Position numbers and translations under genes: made by a program. Of a DNA stretch of 64,000 bases, positions 9,793-18,214 are shown piece after piece (the stretch's first letter is position 1; each line of letters starts with the position of its first letter). The stretch is taken from assembly GCA_010671905.1 (NCBI GenBank), contig JAAHII010000001.1:3844001-3908000 (forward strand), in the 5' to 3' direction. This stretch comes from Leptolyngbya sp. SIOISBB (lineage in GTDB: Bacteria; Cyanobacteriota; Cyanobacteriia; Phormidesmidales; Phormidesmidaceae). Under the pieces are notes generated by a model. It searched no databases and was not told the DNA's origin. It saw only the letters and a list, made by a program, of their open reading frames with translations.

Positions 9793-10368
9793 TCACTTGC
9801 GGGGCTGCTGGCGGGACGAATACGGCTTTTTCGCTGTTTTTCGCTGCTCCCGTTTCCAACCGGAGACTAGCCAGTCTGCAGTGTAATGGCTCATGGCACC
9901 CAGTTCGATCCCAATCGCGATCGCGACCCACACTCGCCAATAATCAGTAAAGACTTGCCCAATTGTTTGCCCGAGGTCGTTCCAAGTGACTGTCGTGTGG
10001 CCAACAGTATTGCTAATTTCTAGCACTAGCAAGATCCCTAACACCACCCAGACAAACAGATACAAGCATCGCACCACTGTACCTGCCAAAAAGCCATGGG
10101 ACAGCCAGGAGCGATGGCGTAAACTGCGGCGATAGGGTCGCCAGATCCACCTCAGCCATCCCCATCGCTGGCTTTGTACTGAGCGAATATCCAGATCAGG
10201 GCCGAACATGGTACTCGCAAAGAGAAAACCGCCGACCACTAACGCGGTGTAGCCCCAATGGCTAGTCGCTATCATGGCGGCTAAGGTGACCCAAGGAGTC
10301 ACCCATATGGTAATGCGATCGTGGGTCTTGCCTGCGGGCATGGTAAATCGGGCAACACTGCGAGACAA
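9793..10368 (-). CDS. DUF2227 putative metal-binding membrane protein
   Basis: A 191-aa protein with an N-terminal motif THDRIT, about three to four hydrophobic segments, and the conserved block FGPDLDI followed by HRSWLSHGF. These His and Asp residues are the putative metal ligands of the DUF2227 family. Its biochemical role is unknown. The better start may be MPAGKTHDRIT (ATG at 10341), since the first nine residues are not family-like. It is transcribed divergently from tRNA-Val and is probably co-transcribed with the MEKHLA gene 8 bp downstream. Confidence 0.75.
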   Translation of the reverse strand: MSRSVARFTMPAGKTHDRITIWVTPWVTLAAMIATSHWGYTALVVGGFLFASTMFGPDLDIRSVQSQRWGWLRWIWRPYRRSLRHRSWLSHGFLAGTVVRCLYLFVWVVLGILLVLEISNTVGHTTVTWNDLGQTIGQVFTDYWRVWVAIAIGIELGAMSHYTADWLVSGWKREQRKTAKKPYSSRQQPRK

Positions 10369-10432
10369 AATGAGAGGCAGAGCGGGAAAAGATGGCCCCC
10401 GTTCTCTGTTATAGTTATAAACCGTGCAGCGG

Positions 10433-10509
<77 letters not shown>

Positions 10510-10728
10510 GGAAACACAAGCCCTGAGCCCTTTTGAACTGGTCAGCCCTGGTCATACCAGAATTGACTGAATGGCACTGAACTAGAATAAACGGAGTGAT
10601 TTTTAGATCACTTTTAGATCAGCTCAGATCTTGCAGCAATCTTGATGAGTCAGTTGAGGAATGGGTTTGGGAGTAATTGCAATCCCGTAGCGAGCAGCAA
10701 TTTCGGCCTGGTCTCGAATCGATCGGAG

Positions 10729-11803
10729 TCATTTGAGGCCGACAACCGAAGGTAACAAGAGCTCCAATGCCGAGCGAGTAATGGCCTTGCATCGGAGCAT
10801 CGGAGGCGAAGCCCAGCGGTAAACCCAATGGGCTAAGAGATAGGAGAGCAACGATAGGAGCAGCCATCGGAAGCCTCCCAGTTGAGTCGATTGGCTAAAG
10901 CACTGTAAGGCAAACCGATGTTTAGCCGTTTTGAAGCATCCTGCAATCGCCCAGCGCTGACGACCTAAACGCACGAGGTAGACGCCTGAATAGGGATAGG
11001 TGGAAGCGACAAAGCGCAGTTCTCGTTTTCCATCAGCGCGTTTGAGCCAAAACCAGGAGAGGGTAACCGGGAATTCGAAGTCCTTGAGATGGACTTGTCA
11101 GCCCCGCTTTGAGCCACGAACCAAGTCTTTGAGCTTGCCGACCATCGGTTAAGGTGCGATTGCACCGCAGCCCGACCACAGCTCGCCAAGAGCGCTGGCG
11201 CACCGCCTGTAGAAACGCAATGGTGCCAAATTCGGTATCGCCTTGGACGATGACCGTTCGATGTCGGGGGAGAGATTTTGGGACGGTATTCAACCACTGA
11301 CCAGCGAGCTTAGCAGGGCTGGGGTGTCCTTTGCCTCACCAGCCCTGCTAAGCTCCAAGGGACTCGCCAATCCCCCAGTTCCAGATAGAGCACCACCAGG
11401 TGCAGCCCTCGTTTACCATTGAGCATCCGAACCCAGGGGGCGGTCACTTCTGGGTTATCGGTGGGGGAGCTCAACTGCTTGAATTGGCCCGTCTTGGGTA
11501 AGGTCGTCAGGTCGATTAATAGCCGCATTGGAACCCGAGGATGGGGGTATGGGCTAACAACTGCTTTAAGACGGCTTGGCGGGTCCTCCGAATCACACGT
11601 CGCGTGGGCCAGTTGTCGTGATTGAGAAAGCGGCTCAACGAACTCGCCGATTTCACGGAGGTATGTTCGGGCAGAGCATGACCATGCTGGTCTAGAAATA
11701 GACCCAAAATGGCTTTGAGACTCGCTGTTTGATAGACGCTAGGCATCAGGCAAAGTAGGCCATACACGACCCCTTGGGCGTGCTGAAGAATGGTTTCCAT
11801 CAC
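10729..11803 (-). pseudogene. decayed IS4-type transposase
   Basis: Fragments in several minus frames line up as one transposase: MMETILQHAQGVVYGLL with SSLSRFLNHDNWPTRR (11803-11516), MRLLIDLTTLPKTGQF with KRGLHLVVLYLELGDWRVPW (11528-11310), NTVPKSLPRHRTVIVQGDTEFG (11293-11033), and RWAIAGCFKTAKHRFALQ with LLSLLSYLLAHW (10974-10729). The order and wording match a widespread cyanobacterial IS4-like family in which DLTTLPKTG and GDTEFG carry catalytic Asp residues. There are at least three frame changes and an internal stop, and the segment around 11307-11354 has been rewritten as an inverted repeat. This copy is not functional. Confidence 0.78.
11307..11354. repeat. perfect 16-bp inverted repeat inside the transposase relic
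   Basis: AGCTTAGCAGGGCTGG (11307-11322) and its exact complement (11339-11354) are separated by 16 bases. The right arm reads sensibly as transposase (HPSPAKLAGQWL, minus strand), whereas the left arm replaces family-typical sequence and brings a stop. A template-switch (quasi-palindrome) mutation is a plausible origin. Confidence 0.7.
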
Positions 11804-12132
11804 CGTTCTCTCGTTTTTGACTACGCCCTTTCTTTCATCGTCATTTGTGCAACCTTTGACGGGAATGGTGCAAGATCTCAGTTAAAGAATTAAAGACGCT
11901 AAAACCGTAAGCGGCTGCAGAATTTGCTCAGCTATTTTGGGGCGATGTGCTTCAGGGTGATGATTGAAACTGGCGATCGCTGCTATGTCAAAGTTGGGCT
12001 GGCTGATGGTTTCTCAAAATAACGTGTGCGTGGTCATTGCTTGAGTCAAGTAGTTGAGGGATTAGAAAAGGGGCAGCACTCATCTTAGGTACGGCATAGT
12101 ATGTTTGCATTTATCCAGACCACTAAATTCCC

Positions 12133-12477
12133 ATGATTCATATCATCCGCAGCCGTGCGAAACCTGAACAAATGGTTCAAATGCTGGAGGCTCTGGGGAT
12201 CTACATTAAACTGGCGGTAGATATCGAGCGCCTAATTCTCGCTGGAGGCGGAGAACTTCATGCGGATTGCGAGCTAGTTTTGTTGGATGATGGCAGCGAG
12301 CAGGCGAATGTTTGGGGCGCTGACTGGTATCCACTCAGGCAGACAGTAGGATACGAATCGCTCATCAACATTCGCCCGAGTGCAAATAATCGGTCGATGG
12401 AAATTCAAGACCCTGCTCTACGGGAAGACATTAGCCAAATCGTACAGTCTCTTTTGGGTGATGTTGAATGGCAATAA
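12133..12477 (+). CDS. DUF5674 family protein
   Basis: A 114-aa protein recognised as the cyanobacterial DUF5674 family by YIKLAVDIER, LAGGGELHADCE, ADWYP and SLINIRPSANNRSMEIQD. The function is unknown. The many acidic and conserved Asn/Arg residues suggest a small globular domain, with no signal peptide or membrane segment. Its stop overlaps the start of the next gene (12468), implying translational coupling. A coupled pair of small genes inside an island is the usual form of toxin-antitoxin or regulatory modules, but there is no direct evidence of toxicity. It looks intact, unlike most island genes. Confidence 0.8.
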   Translation: MIHIIRSRAKPEQMVQMLEALGIYIKLAVDIERLILAGGGELHADCELVLLDDGSEQANVWGADWYPLRQTVGYESLINIRPSANNRSMEIQDPALREDISQIVQSLLGDVEWQ

Positions 12478-12818
12478 ACTGGGACATTCTCAAAACACAG
12501 TATCGTCAGGCGAATCGGGCGACTCAGCTAGACAGTTTGGCCTTAAATTTGACGCGGATTCAGCTTTTGGCAAGGAGTGGCACAGATGAGCCAGTGGCGC
12601 AGCATCTGGTCAGAGAAAGTCAGTTTTTTATTGAATGGGCTGTCCCAAGCATTGATTTGGAAACGGACGTCACCTTCGCAACTGAGTTGGTAGACCTGCA
12701 ACGATTGCTGAGCCGATGGAAGTTGAGTTGGTCAGAGCTGTGGGCAAGTGAGAGTAAGCGACAGGAGATTGCGATGCTTGCTCAGCAGTGGTGCGATCGC
12801 CTTCGGCGGGTCGCGTGA
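12468..12818 (+). CDS. hypothetical protein coupled to DUF5674
   Basis: A 116-aa protein not assigned to a named family. It is predicted mostly helical, with a tail of Leu, Arg and Trp residues (LAQQWCDRLRRVA), and has no signal or membrane segment. Its ATG lies 10 bp before the end of the DUF5674 gene in another frame, so translation is likely coupled. The N-terminus MAINWDILK with the following Arg/Asn stretch resembles small cyanobacterial proteins often found beside DUF5674, so the two probably form a functional pair. A toxin-antitoxin role is a guess. Confidence 0.65.
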   Translation: MAINWDILKTQYRQANRATQLDSLALNLTRIQLLARSGTDEPVAQHLVRESQFFIEWAVPSIDLETDVTFATELVDLQRLLSRWKLSWSELWASESKRQEIAMLAQQWCDRLRRVA

Positions 12819-12880
12819 CCATCGCCTTCATGGGCAGTGTGCACTGCTAGCAAGCTAAGGTTTCTCTTCGAGCAATCGCT

Positions 12881-13206
12881 TCAGCACTGGAAGATCGCCA
12901 TCAAGGACTTGAGTCGCTTAACTCGGTGCTGTTCCAGCCAGTCTTCGTAGCGAATCAGCTTCTGGTGCTCGGCTTCGGTGAGGGTTCCCCATTCGCCGCG
13001 ATCTCGCAATTCATTCAGTCGCACTTGCTCTGTTTCTGGCAGACTTACTGGATAATCTCCAGTAAGTCTGCCTCTTTGGCATTTGCGGCACTTTGAGAGG
13101 TTGACTCTGTTAAAATCTCTAGCAGCTGAACCACTCCCGCCAGCTTGTTTTGGGGCAGTTGCTCAATGAGGGAGATAGCGCGTTGCCGGATATCGACAGG
13201 GTGCAT
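12881..13206 (-). pseudogene. small cyanobacterial conserved gene, frameshifted
   Basis: From the ATG at 13206 the reading is MHPVDIRQRAISLIEQLP, then KLAGVVQLLEILTE and EADLLEIIQ, ending at a TAA (13045-13047). One base out of frame it resumes as SLPETEQVRLNELRDRGEWG and LTEAEHQKLIRYEDWLEQ, ending at 12881. Together these match a common cyanobacterial family of about 110 aa, often antitoxin-like in position. The break is a missing base exactly inside the 15-bp perfect inverted repeat 13038-13072, so the hairpin and the lesion probably arose together. No partner gene remains beside it. Confidence 0.6.
13038..13072. repeat. perfect 15-bp inverted repeat with 5-base loop
   Basis: GGCAGACTTACTGGA (13038-13052) and its exact complement (13058-13072). 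The arm at 13058-13072 encodes the intact EADLLE segment of the minus-strand gene; the other arm carries its stop and frame loss. It could fold as a strong hairpin in RNA or single-stranded DNA. Confidence 0.75.
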
Positions 13207-13305
13207 TGCAAACGACTAATAGGAATTAATCCAATTTAACCAGTGCCAAAAAATTGGGCAGGAAACCAGCCAAATCTCATGTAAATAGCAAGAACTTGTA
13301 ACCCT

Positions 13306-15849
13306 TCAAGCCTCCACTGGCTCTTCATTCTCTTTTTCAGCCAACTTCGCCAAGTTCTCTCGACAACTCACCGTCCAGGGATGCTCTGTCCCCAGCTTGG
13401 GTTCGAGGATGGCGAGGGCTTGCTGGAAGAGCGATCGGGCTTCTTCAGTGCGACCTTGAAATGCATGAAACATTCCCAAATTCTGAGTAGCAAGACCAAC
13501 GTTGGGATGATTTTCTCCCAACGACTCCTTCCAAATATGTAAAGCTTCACTCATGTAAGGCTCTGCTTCGTCAAAACGCTCCTGGCCGCGATAAGTGGCA
13601 GCCAGATTATTGAGGGTTAAGGCTACATCAGGATGTTCGTTACCCAATAATTGTTTTCGAATCACCAGCGCTTTCTGGAGAAGTGTTTCGGCCTCACCGT
13701 AACGCTCTTGGCTTACGTAGAGCGTAGCTAAATTATTAAAGCTTTGGGCTACGTTAGGATGATTATTGCCAAAGATCTGTGTGAACGCTGATAGAACTTG
13801 CTGGAGAAGCGCTTCGGCCTCTTGGTAATTACCTTGATTTTTGTAGAGTACTGCTAAATTGCTGAGGCAGATAGCCACATCAGGGTGAGGACTGTCGCCT
13901 AACAACCGCTTCCACATTGCTAGAGCTTCCTGATAGTAAGCCTCTGCTTCTTCATACCGACCTTGTGCCGCGAACAATGCTGCTAAACCGGCAACACTAT
14001 CTGCTACATGAGGATGCTCACCGCCTAAAAGCCGTCTTCGCATTGCTAGAACCTCTTGGTAGAGAAACTCTGTTTCTTCGTAGCGTCCTTGAGTCCAGTA
14101 AAGTGTTCCTAGGTTAAAGAGGCTAAGAGCCACATCGTAATGCTCAGTGCCCAATAACCTTTTTCGCATTTTTATAGCTTGTTGGAGGAGAGGTTCAGCT
14201 TCATCATAATGTCCCCGAAAATACTCTAGCGTCCCAAGAGCATCGAGACTAGAGGCGATGTCTGTATGCTCATTCTCTGGGAGGTTTCGACGCAGTTTTA
14301 GCGATTGTTTTAAGAGAAGCCTTGCTTGAATATATTGCCCTCTTGCTGATAAGTAAGTGCCCATAATGTACAGCACATCAGCAACGGCAGTAGAAGCGAT
14401 ATCGCTGCGCTGGGAATGCTGAGCCAGTTCCTGCACATGGTTGACTAAGGGGATCAGAATAGGCCAGTCATTATATTCAATATCTTCGTCTTTTTCGGGT
14501 ACGACCTGCTTTGTAGCTTTGAACAATGGTTCCACCCAGCTTTGGCAACCCTCACTGCTAAGTTCGAGGCGAATTACCTCCTGCACCAAGCGATGAAGGC
14601 TCAAGCTCTGGCTCTCTGACTCCACTCGAATTAGCGAATAGTTAACCAGTGGGTTCAGCAAGTCATAAATCTCTAGTGGGTCATCAGAGGCATCGGCTAG
14701 GGCTGTGGCCAGCGGCTCTCCTAATTCCGCTGCTCCCTGGGTGAACAGGTTAAAGGGAATTGCGTCGGGATGGAGGAAGGCGCAGTAGTTCAGCAGGGTA
14801 GTGGCGGCGGGGGCAGTTTTCTGGACTTCCTTCAGGTTTAAAGCCCAGGTGGTGGCAATGGTGTCGGGGTAGTGGCCCAGCTTGGGTTGGGCTTTTTCCA
14901 GCCGTTTCAGCCGCTGTTTGCGATAGCTCTTAAGATAGTCGGCAAAAGACACTTGATTGGTAACAATGTAAGCGGCTGCCTGTTCCAAGGCGAGGGGCAG
15001 GTAGCCCAGTTCTTCGGCAAGTTCGGTAGCGGCAGTAAGTGCGGGATTGCCTTCAGTCGTTTTCTGAACACGTCCAGTACGCTGCAGCAGAAACCGGATG
15101 GCTTCCTCCGACGACAGGGTTTCCATAACCACGAACCGCACAATGCCCAGATCTTGAAAATCCTGGGTTCTGGACGTGACTAAGATATGGCCCTTGATTT
15201 CCCGCGGCAAAAAGGGCTGAACCAATTCAGGGCGATCAGCGTTGTCGAAAATCAGCAGCCAGTCCTCTTCTCGGCTCAGCCATAGCCGCACATACTGCAC
15301 GGTTTCATCCTGGTTTTCGGCATCCTTAAGCGGCAGGTTCAAAAGCTGGGCAATAGCCACATAGCCGTTGGTTAGCTCCAGTTCTGAATCGGCGCGAATC
15401 CAAAACACATAGCGGTAGTCATCACGATAGCGGTAGGCGTATTCCACCGCTGTTTGGGTTTTTCCAATGCCGCCCAGGCCGCTAATCGCCTGAGTTTGAG
15501 AAATGGCAGCGGTTTGGCTATCCCGCAGTTGTTGATACAGCATCTCGATGATGTCATCCCGCCCAGTGAAGTAAGGATTGCGAGCATAGGGCACCATCCA
15601 GGGTGGTTCGCTTTGAGCGTCTCCAGATGTTGGGGCCTCCATAGAGGATGGGTTGCTAGTTGCTGTTGCCCCCTGTGGCTTTTTTGCTTGTAATGACTCC
15701 ACGGTACGGCGGATACCCTTGACAACATCTAGAAAAGCGTCATCTTGGTCATCCCATTTCGTAATCGGTTTGGCATCCTTCGGCACCACCTGAAGCTTGC
15801 TGAAGGGAGTATCCCTACCAGTCACAGGGCTTGACGATGATGGGAACAA
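13306..15849 (-). CDS. NB-ARC/TPR part of a TIR-NB-ARC-TPR STAND protein
   Basis: STAND-type ATPase with a repeat sensor. The reading is 847 aa, but its first residues are out of frame with the TIR piece (15815-16144) that belongs at its N-terminus; joined length is about 945 aa. An NB-ARC domain has P-loop GLGGIGKT (residues 124-131), Walker B LLIFDNAD, the ILVTSR sensor strand and a GLPL-like LGYLPLALEQAA. A linker is followed by eight kinesin-light-chain-type TPRs of about 42 aa (NLATLYxxQGRYEEAE, LGxxHPxVA) to the C-terminus. Such proteins usually oligomerise on ligand binding and activate the N-terminal effector; in bacteria the TIR-STAND class is linked to phage-induced NAD depletion. 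That role here is inference. It is the largest intact gene of the tRNA-Val island. Confidence 0.88.
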   Translation of the reverse strand: MFPSSSSPVTGRDTPFSKLQVVPKDAKPITKWDDQDDAFLDVVKGIRRTVESLQAKKPQGATATSNPSSMEAPTSGDAQSEPPWMVPYARNPYFTGRDDIIEMLYQQLRDSQTAAISQTQAISGLGGIGKTQTAVEYAYRYRDDYRYVFWIRADSELELTNGYVAIAQLLNLPLKDAENQDETVQYVRLWLSREEDWLLIFDNADRPELVQPFLPREIKGHILVTSRTQDFQDLGIVRFVVMETLSSEEAIRFLLQRTGRVQKTTEGNPALTAATELAEELGYLPLALEQAAAYIVTNQVSFADYLKSYRKQRLKRLEKAQPKLGHYPDTIATTWALNLKEVQKTAPAATTLLNYCAFLHPDAIPFNLFTQGAAELGEPLATALADASDDPLEIYDLLNPLVNYSLIRVESESQSLSLHRLVQEVIRLELSSEGCQSWVEPLFKATKQVVPEKDEDIEYNDWPILIPLVNHVQELAQHSQRSDIASTAVADVLYIMGTYLSARGQYIQARLLLKQSLKLRRNLPENEHTDIASSLDALGTLEYFRGHYDEAEPLLQQAIKMRKRLLGTEHYDVALSLFNLGTLYWTQGRYEETEFLYQEVLAMRRRLLGGEHPHVADSVAGLAALFAAQGRYEEAEAYYQEALAMWKRLLGDSPHPDVAICLSNLAVLYKNQGNYQEAEALLQQVLSAFTQIFGNNHPNVAQSFNNLATLYVSQERYGEAETLLQKALVIRKQLLGNEHPDVALTLNNLAATYRGQERFDEAEPYMSEALHIWKESLGENHPNVGLATQNLGMFHAFQGRTEEARSLFQQALAILEPKLGTEHPWTVSCRENLAKLAEKENEEPVEA

Positions 15850-16144
15850 CCCGTGCGTTTCCTTCGTTATGTCGTTCTACAGCCCGCTGCATTTCCAGGT
15901 CAAAGCAATAGTCCGATGCCAGGAAACGCGGGGTAATCATTAGCAAAATAATTTCCGCAGATTCGAGCTGCTGTTTGATTTCGGCATCCCACTCGGCTCC
16001 GGCTTCAATATCCCGATCCTGCCAGGCACGAATTTTGCCTTGGCGCTTGAGATTCGCCAGATGCATAACCAGATCGTCTTTGTAGTCTTCGTCTCGATGG
16101 GAGTAGGAGATGAAGACACCTAGGGGGGCAGGCACGTTAGACAT
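15815..16144 (-). CDS. TIR domain, N-terminal piece of the STAND protein
   Basis: A 109-aa TIR domain: VFISYSHRDEDYKDDLVMHL, then LKRQGKIRAWQDRDIEAG, IILLMITPRFLASDYCFDLEM and VVPIIVKPCDW. The reading stops at TAG (15815-15817) directly after CDW. In the next frame the protein continues RDTPFSKLQVVPKDAKPITKW, exactly the tail that follows CDW in the second TIR protein of this window (CDWRNTPFNKLGWLP). So this is the N-terminus of the downstream gene, broken by one extra base. The candidate catalytic Glu is the one in DLEM. The extra base is not in a homopolymer, unlike the other breaks. The downstream piece has no good start codon of its own, so two independent genes are less likely. Confidence 0.85.
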   Translation of the reverse strand: MSNVPAPLGVFISYSHRDEDYKDDLVMHLANLKRQGKIRAWQDRDIEAGAEWDAEIKQQLESAEIILLMITPRFLASDYCFDLEMQRAVERHNEGNARVVPIIVKPCDW

Positions 16145-16299
16145 ATGGGGCTAAGTATCGTCACGTGCCCCTATTTTGACCGATATTTTCCAAGGCGTAA
16201 ATTCAACCGCTCGGTCAAAACGGGTTATAAACCCTACACTTTGAGAGAAGCAATTTCACAGGTAGTAGAGATTGTGCCGCGAGATCGCAGTCAAGGAAC

Positions 16300-16554
16300 G
16301 TGGCTCCGGATATCGCCACTGCCCAGTGGCGGCAGGTAGAAGCCGCCGGACTGAACCAGATTCGCTTTGCCTGGGCCGGTGCTCTACAACCGCAGCAGGC
16401 CCACTACTATCGCTTACAGGGACCGTTGGTTCTGGTGGAGTGCGGTAACACTCAAAACAATGCGAACCACATCCACACCGTCTGGCGTGATTTAACCAAT
16501 GACTTCGGGGGCGATATCTTTAGTGCCCACCATAACCAGATTGTCCATCGTTGA
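16300..16554 (+). pseudogene. C-terminal remnant of a DUF3500 protein
   Basis: About 84 residues match the end of DUF3500 proteins: RQVEAAGLNQIRFAWAGAL, HYYRLQGPLVLVECGNTQNN and ANHIHTVWRDLTNDFGGD. Full-length members are several times longer, and nothing recognisable precedes residue 1, so the 5' part was lost, probably at the junction with the TIR gene side. The terminus is intact and lies 12 bp before the amidohydrolase start, suggesting the two were once an operon acquired together. Confidence 0.6.
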
Positions 16555-16566
16555 TAAACAGGTAAC

Positions 16567-17352
16567 GTGACGCCAATTTTTTCGCTGAAGCCACCCACTG
16601 AACCAACCTTGCCAATTCTGGCGAATCTTCCCCATAGCGGCCTTTTTGTCCCGGATGAGATTCGAGGGCAACTCACCGAAGCTCACCAAACCTTCCTGCC
16701 TCATCAAGACTGGCACCTGGATCAGCTCTACGACTTTCTGCCAGCGTTGGGCATCACGATGCTGCAAGCAACCCATAGTCGCTACGTGGTGGATCTCAAT
16801 CGAGCCCCGAAGCCGCCTTACTTTGGCAATTTCTGGAGCGCTGTGGTGGCAGACAAGACCGCCTTCAATGTACCGCTGTATGCTACTCAGCCCACTCCAG
16901 AGGCAGTTGAGCAACGGCTGGAGGATTACTATCGGCCCTATCATGCCGAGTTGGAGTCCCAGCTCAACCAACTGATTGAGCGATTTGACAGGGTCTATCT
17001 GCTTGACCTGCACAGTTTCTATGGCCCCATTACCGACGATATCTGTTTGGGTAATGCCAATGGCAAAAGCTGCTCGGATTTCTTCATCGACACGGTGGAC
17101 AATGCTTTTGCCCACGAAGGCTTTGGGGTGGTACGCAACAAAGTCTTCAACGGCGGCTACATCACCCAGCATTACGGCAGTCTGCCCAACGTTGAGGCAC
17201 TTCAAATTGAGGTGCGCTACCCCGTTTATTTGGATGAGCAACAGTTGGCAGAGTCCAGGGTTCCTGATTGGCGAGTGCCTCAGCTCGATCAGGCCAAGCC
17301 GCGATTCAAGACGGTCTTCGAACAGATTTCTGAAATCTTTTCGAAAAGCTGA
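16567..17352 (+). CDS. N-formylglutamate amidohydrolase family protein
   Basis: A 261-aa enzyme of the FGase family, zinc hydrolases that cleave N-formylglutamate or related N-acyl amino acids. Motifs: NLPHSGLFVP near residue 20, HQDWHLDQLYDFL, ATHSRYVVDLNR, YLLDLHSFYG (metal site), GNANGKS and the C-terminal EVRYPVYLDE. It starts with GTG 12 bp after the DUF3500 remnant. The histidine-degradation genes usually seen with hutG are absent, so the substrate is unknown. It appears intact although most surrounding island genes are broken. A long antisense open frame (16492-17241, minus) is a shadow of this gene. Confidence 0.85.
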   Translation: MTPIFSLKPPTEPTLPILANLPHSGLFVPDEIRGQLTEAHQTFLPHQDWHLDQLYDFLPALGITMLQATHSRYVVDLNRAPKPPYFGNFWSAVVADKTAFNVPLYATQPTPEAVEQRLEDYYRPYHAELESQLNQLIERFDRVYLLDLHSFYGPITDDICLGNANGKSCSDFFIDTVDNAFAHEGFGVVRNKVFNGGYITQHYGSLPNVEALQIEVRYPVYLDEQQLAESRVPDWRVPQLDQAKPRFKTVFEQISEIFSKS

Positions 17353-17377
17353 TTAGGCTTGATACTTTTGTCGATGG

Positions 17378-18121
17378 CTAAATTTTGTGCCCTAGAAATT
17401 CATTGCTTACTGCATTATTCATGATCAGCTCTACTGCATCAAGATCTTCTTTATGAATGCTACTTTGCCTTGATTTTAGCCAGAAGTAAAACTTCGAATA
17501 AATCTCATGGTATACGTAAAATAGTTCAAACAGGTTTATTCCACTGTTTAAGTTGCTTCTTATAAATGACTTTGCTTTTGAATTCCACCATTTCTTGGCA
17601 CTCCAGAGATCCTGGACATCCATCTTGAAATCTACACAAATTCTTTCGTTGCCATCGAGATACATTATGGCTTCTATTCGAGGCAACCTATAATGACGTA
17701 ATCTTTGCATGAAGGAACGGATATCTTTGGTTGAAACCATTTCCTCTTCTTTGAGGGTGTATTCTTCCAAAAAAGGTTGATTTTCATAAAGCTTTTTTAC
17801 AACTTTGTCTATGTGATCTGATAGTGACTCTGAAGATGCAACTGCATTATGCAAAAGCCTTACTAGGTTGTTCAAAATCGCATGTAGCTTATCTCTATTA
17901 TCGTGATTGTATAGCCAATAATAATCTTCTGGAGAACTTAAAAAAGTTAATGCTTAAAATACCTCATGAAAATTGCTGTCGAAAATAAAATAGCTATTTT
18001 CTAAGGCTCTCATATAGAGAAAAATTTCATATTCCTGCGACTCTTCTAATCTCTTAAATCTTTTGCCGAATTCAGTCAATTCAGAATTGCCTAACTCAAG
18101 CGATTTATCAAAAGATTTCAT
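17378..18121 (-). pseudogene. AT-rich hypothetical gene with in-frame stop
   Basis: Not recognised. From ATG 18121 the frame reads MKSFDKSLELGNSELTEFGK for 55 codons, meets TAA (17954-17956), and continues in the same frame as LSSPEDYYWLYNHDNR into a 165-aa open stretch (TTG at 17875 to the stop at 17378) rich in Lys, Asn, Tyr and Phe. Without the stop it would be 247 aa. The AT content is visibly higher than in the neighbours, suggesting a foreign donor. Alternatives are two separate small genes or a recent nonsense mutation. No transmembrane segment or known motif is visible. Confidence 0.5.
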
Positions 18122-18214
18122 GTAAATCTCTCCTGCAATTACATTCGTTCTTTTGTGTCTGCCAAAGGCTGGAAGTTAATTTACACTAGCTGATCTATTA
18201 ATCCTTTAGTAGTC

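Larger units (their letters stand above)
10623..11881 (-). mobile_element. degenerate insertion sequence, about 1.26 kb
   Basis: Imperfect terminal inverted repeats: the left end (10623) carries AGATCTTGCA followed by GCA, and the inverted right end (to 11881) carries AGATCTTGCA followed by CCA, giving 16 of 19 matches. No target duplication is evident. The interior is one decayed transposase on the minus strand. The element begins 113 bp beyond the tRNA-proximal att copy, inside the island. Confidence 0.7.

Noticed and set aside
10613-11890. Target-site duplication for the second IS
   Set aside because: Flanks TTTAGATCAG and TTAAAGAATT do not match; the duplication is lost or the ends are slightly misplaced.
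15815-15849. Programmed +1 frameshift between TIR and NB-ARC
   Set aside because: The TGG-TAG-G context has no known slippery tRNA pairing and no Shine-Dalgarno stimulator. A plain extra base is simpler.
16492-17241. Minus-strand open frame of 249 codons
   Set aside because: It is antisense to the clearly conserved N-formylglutamate amidohydrolase; its protein matches nothing known.
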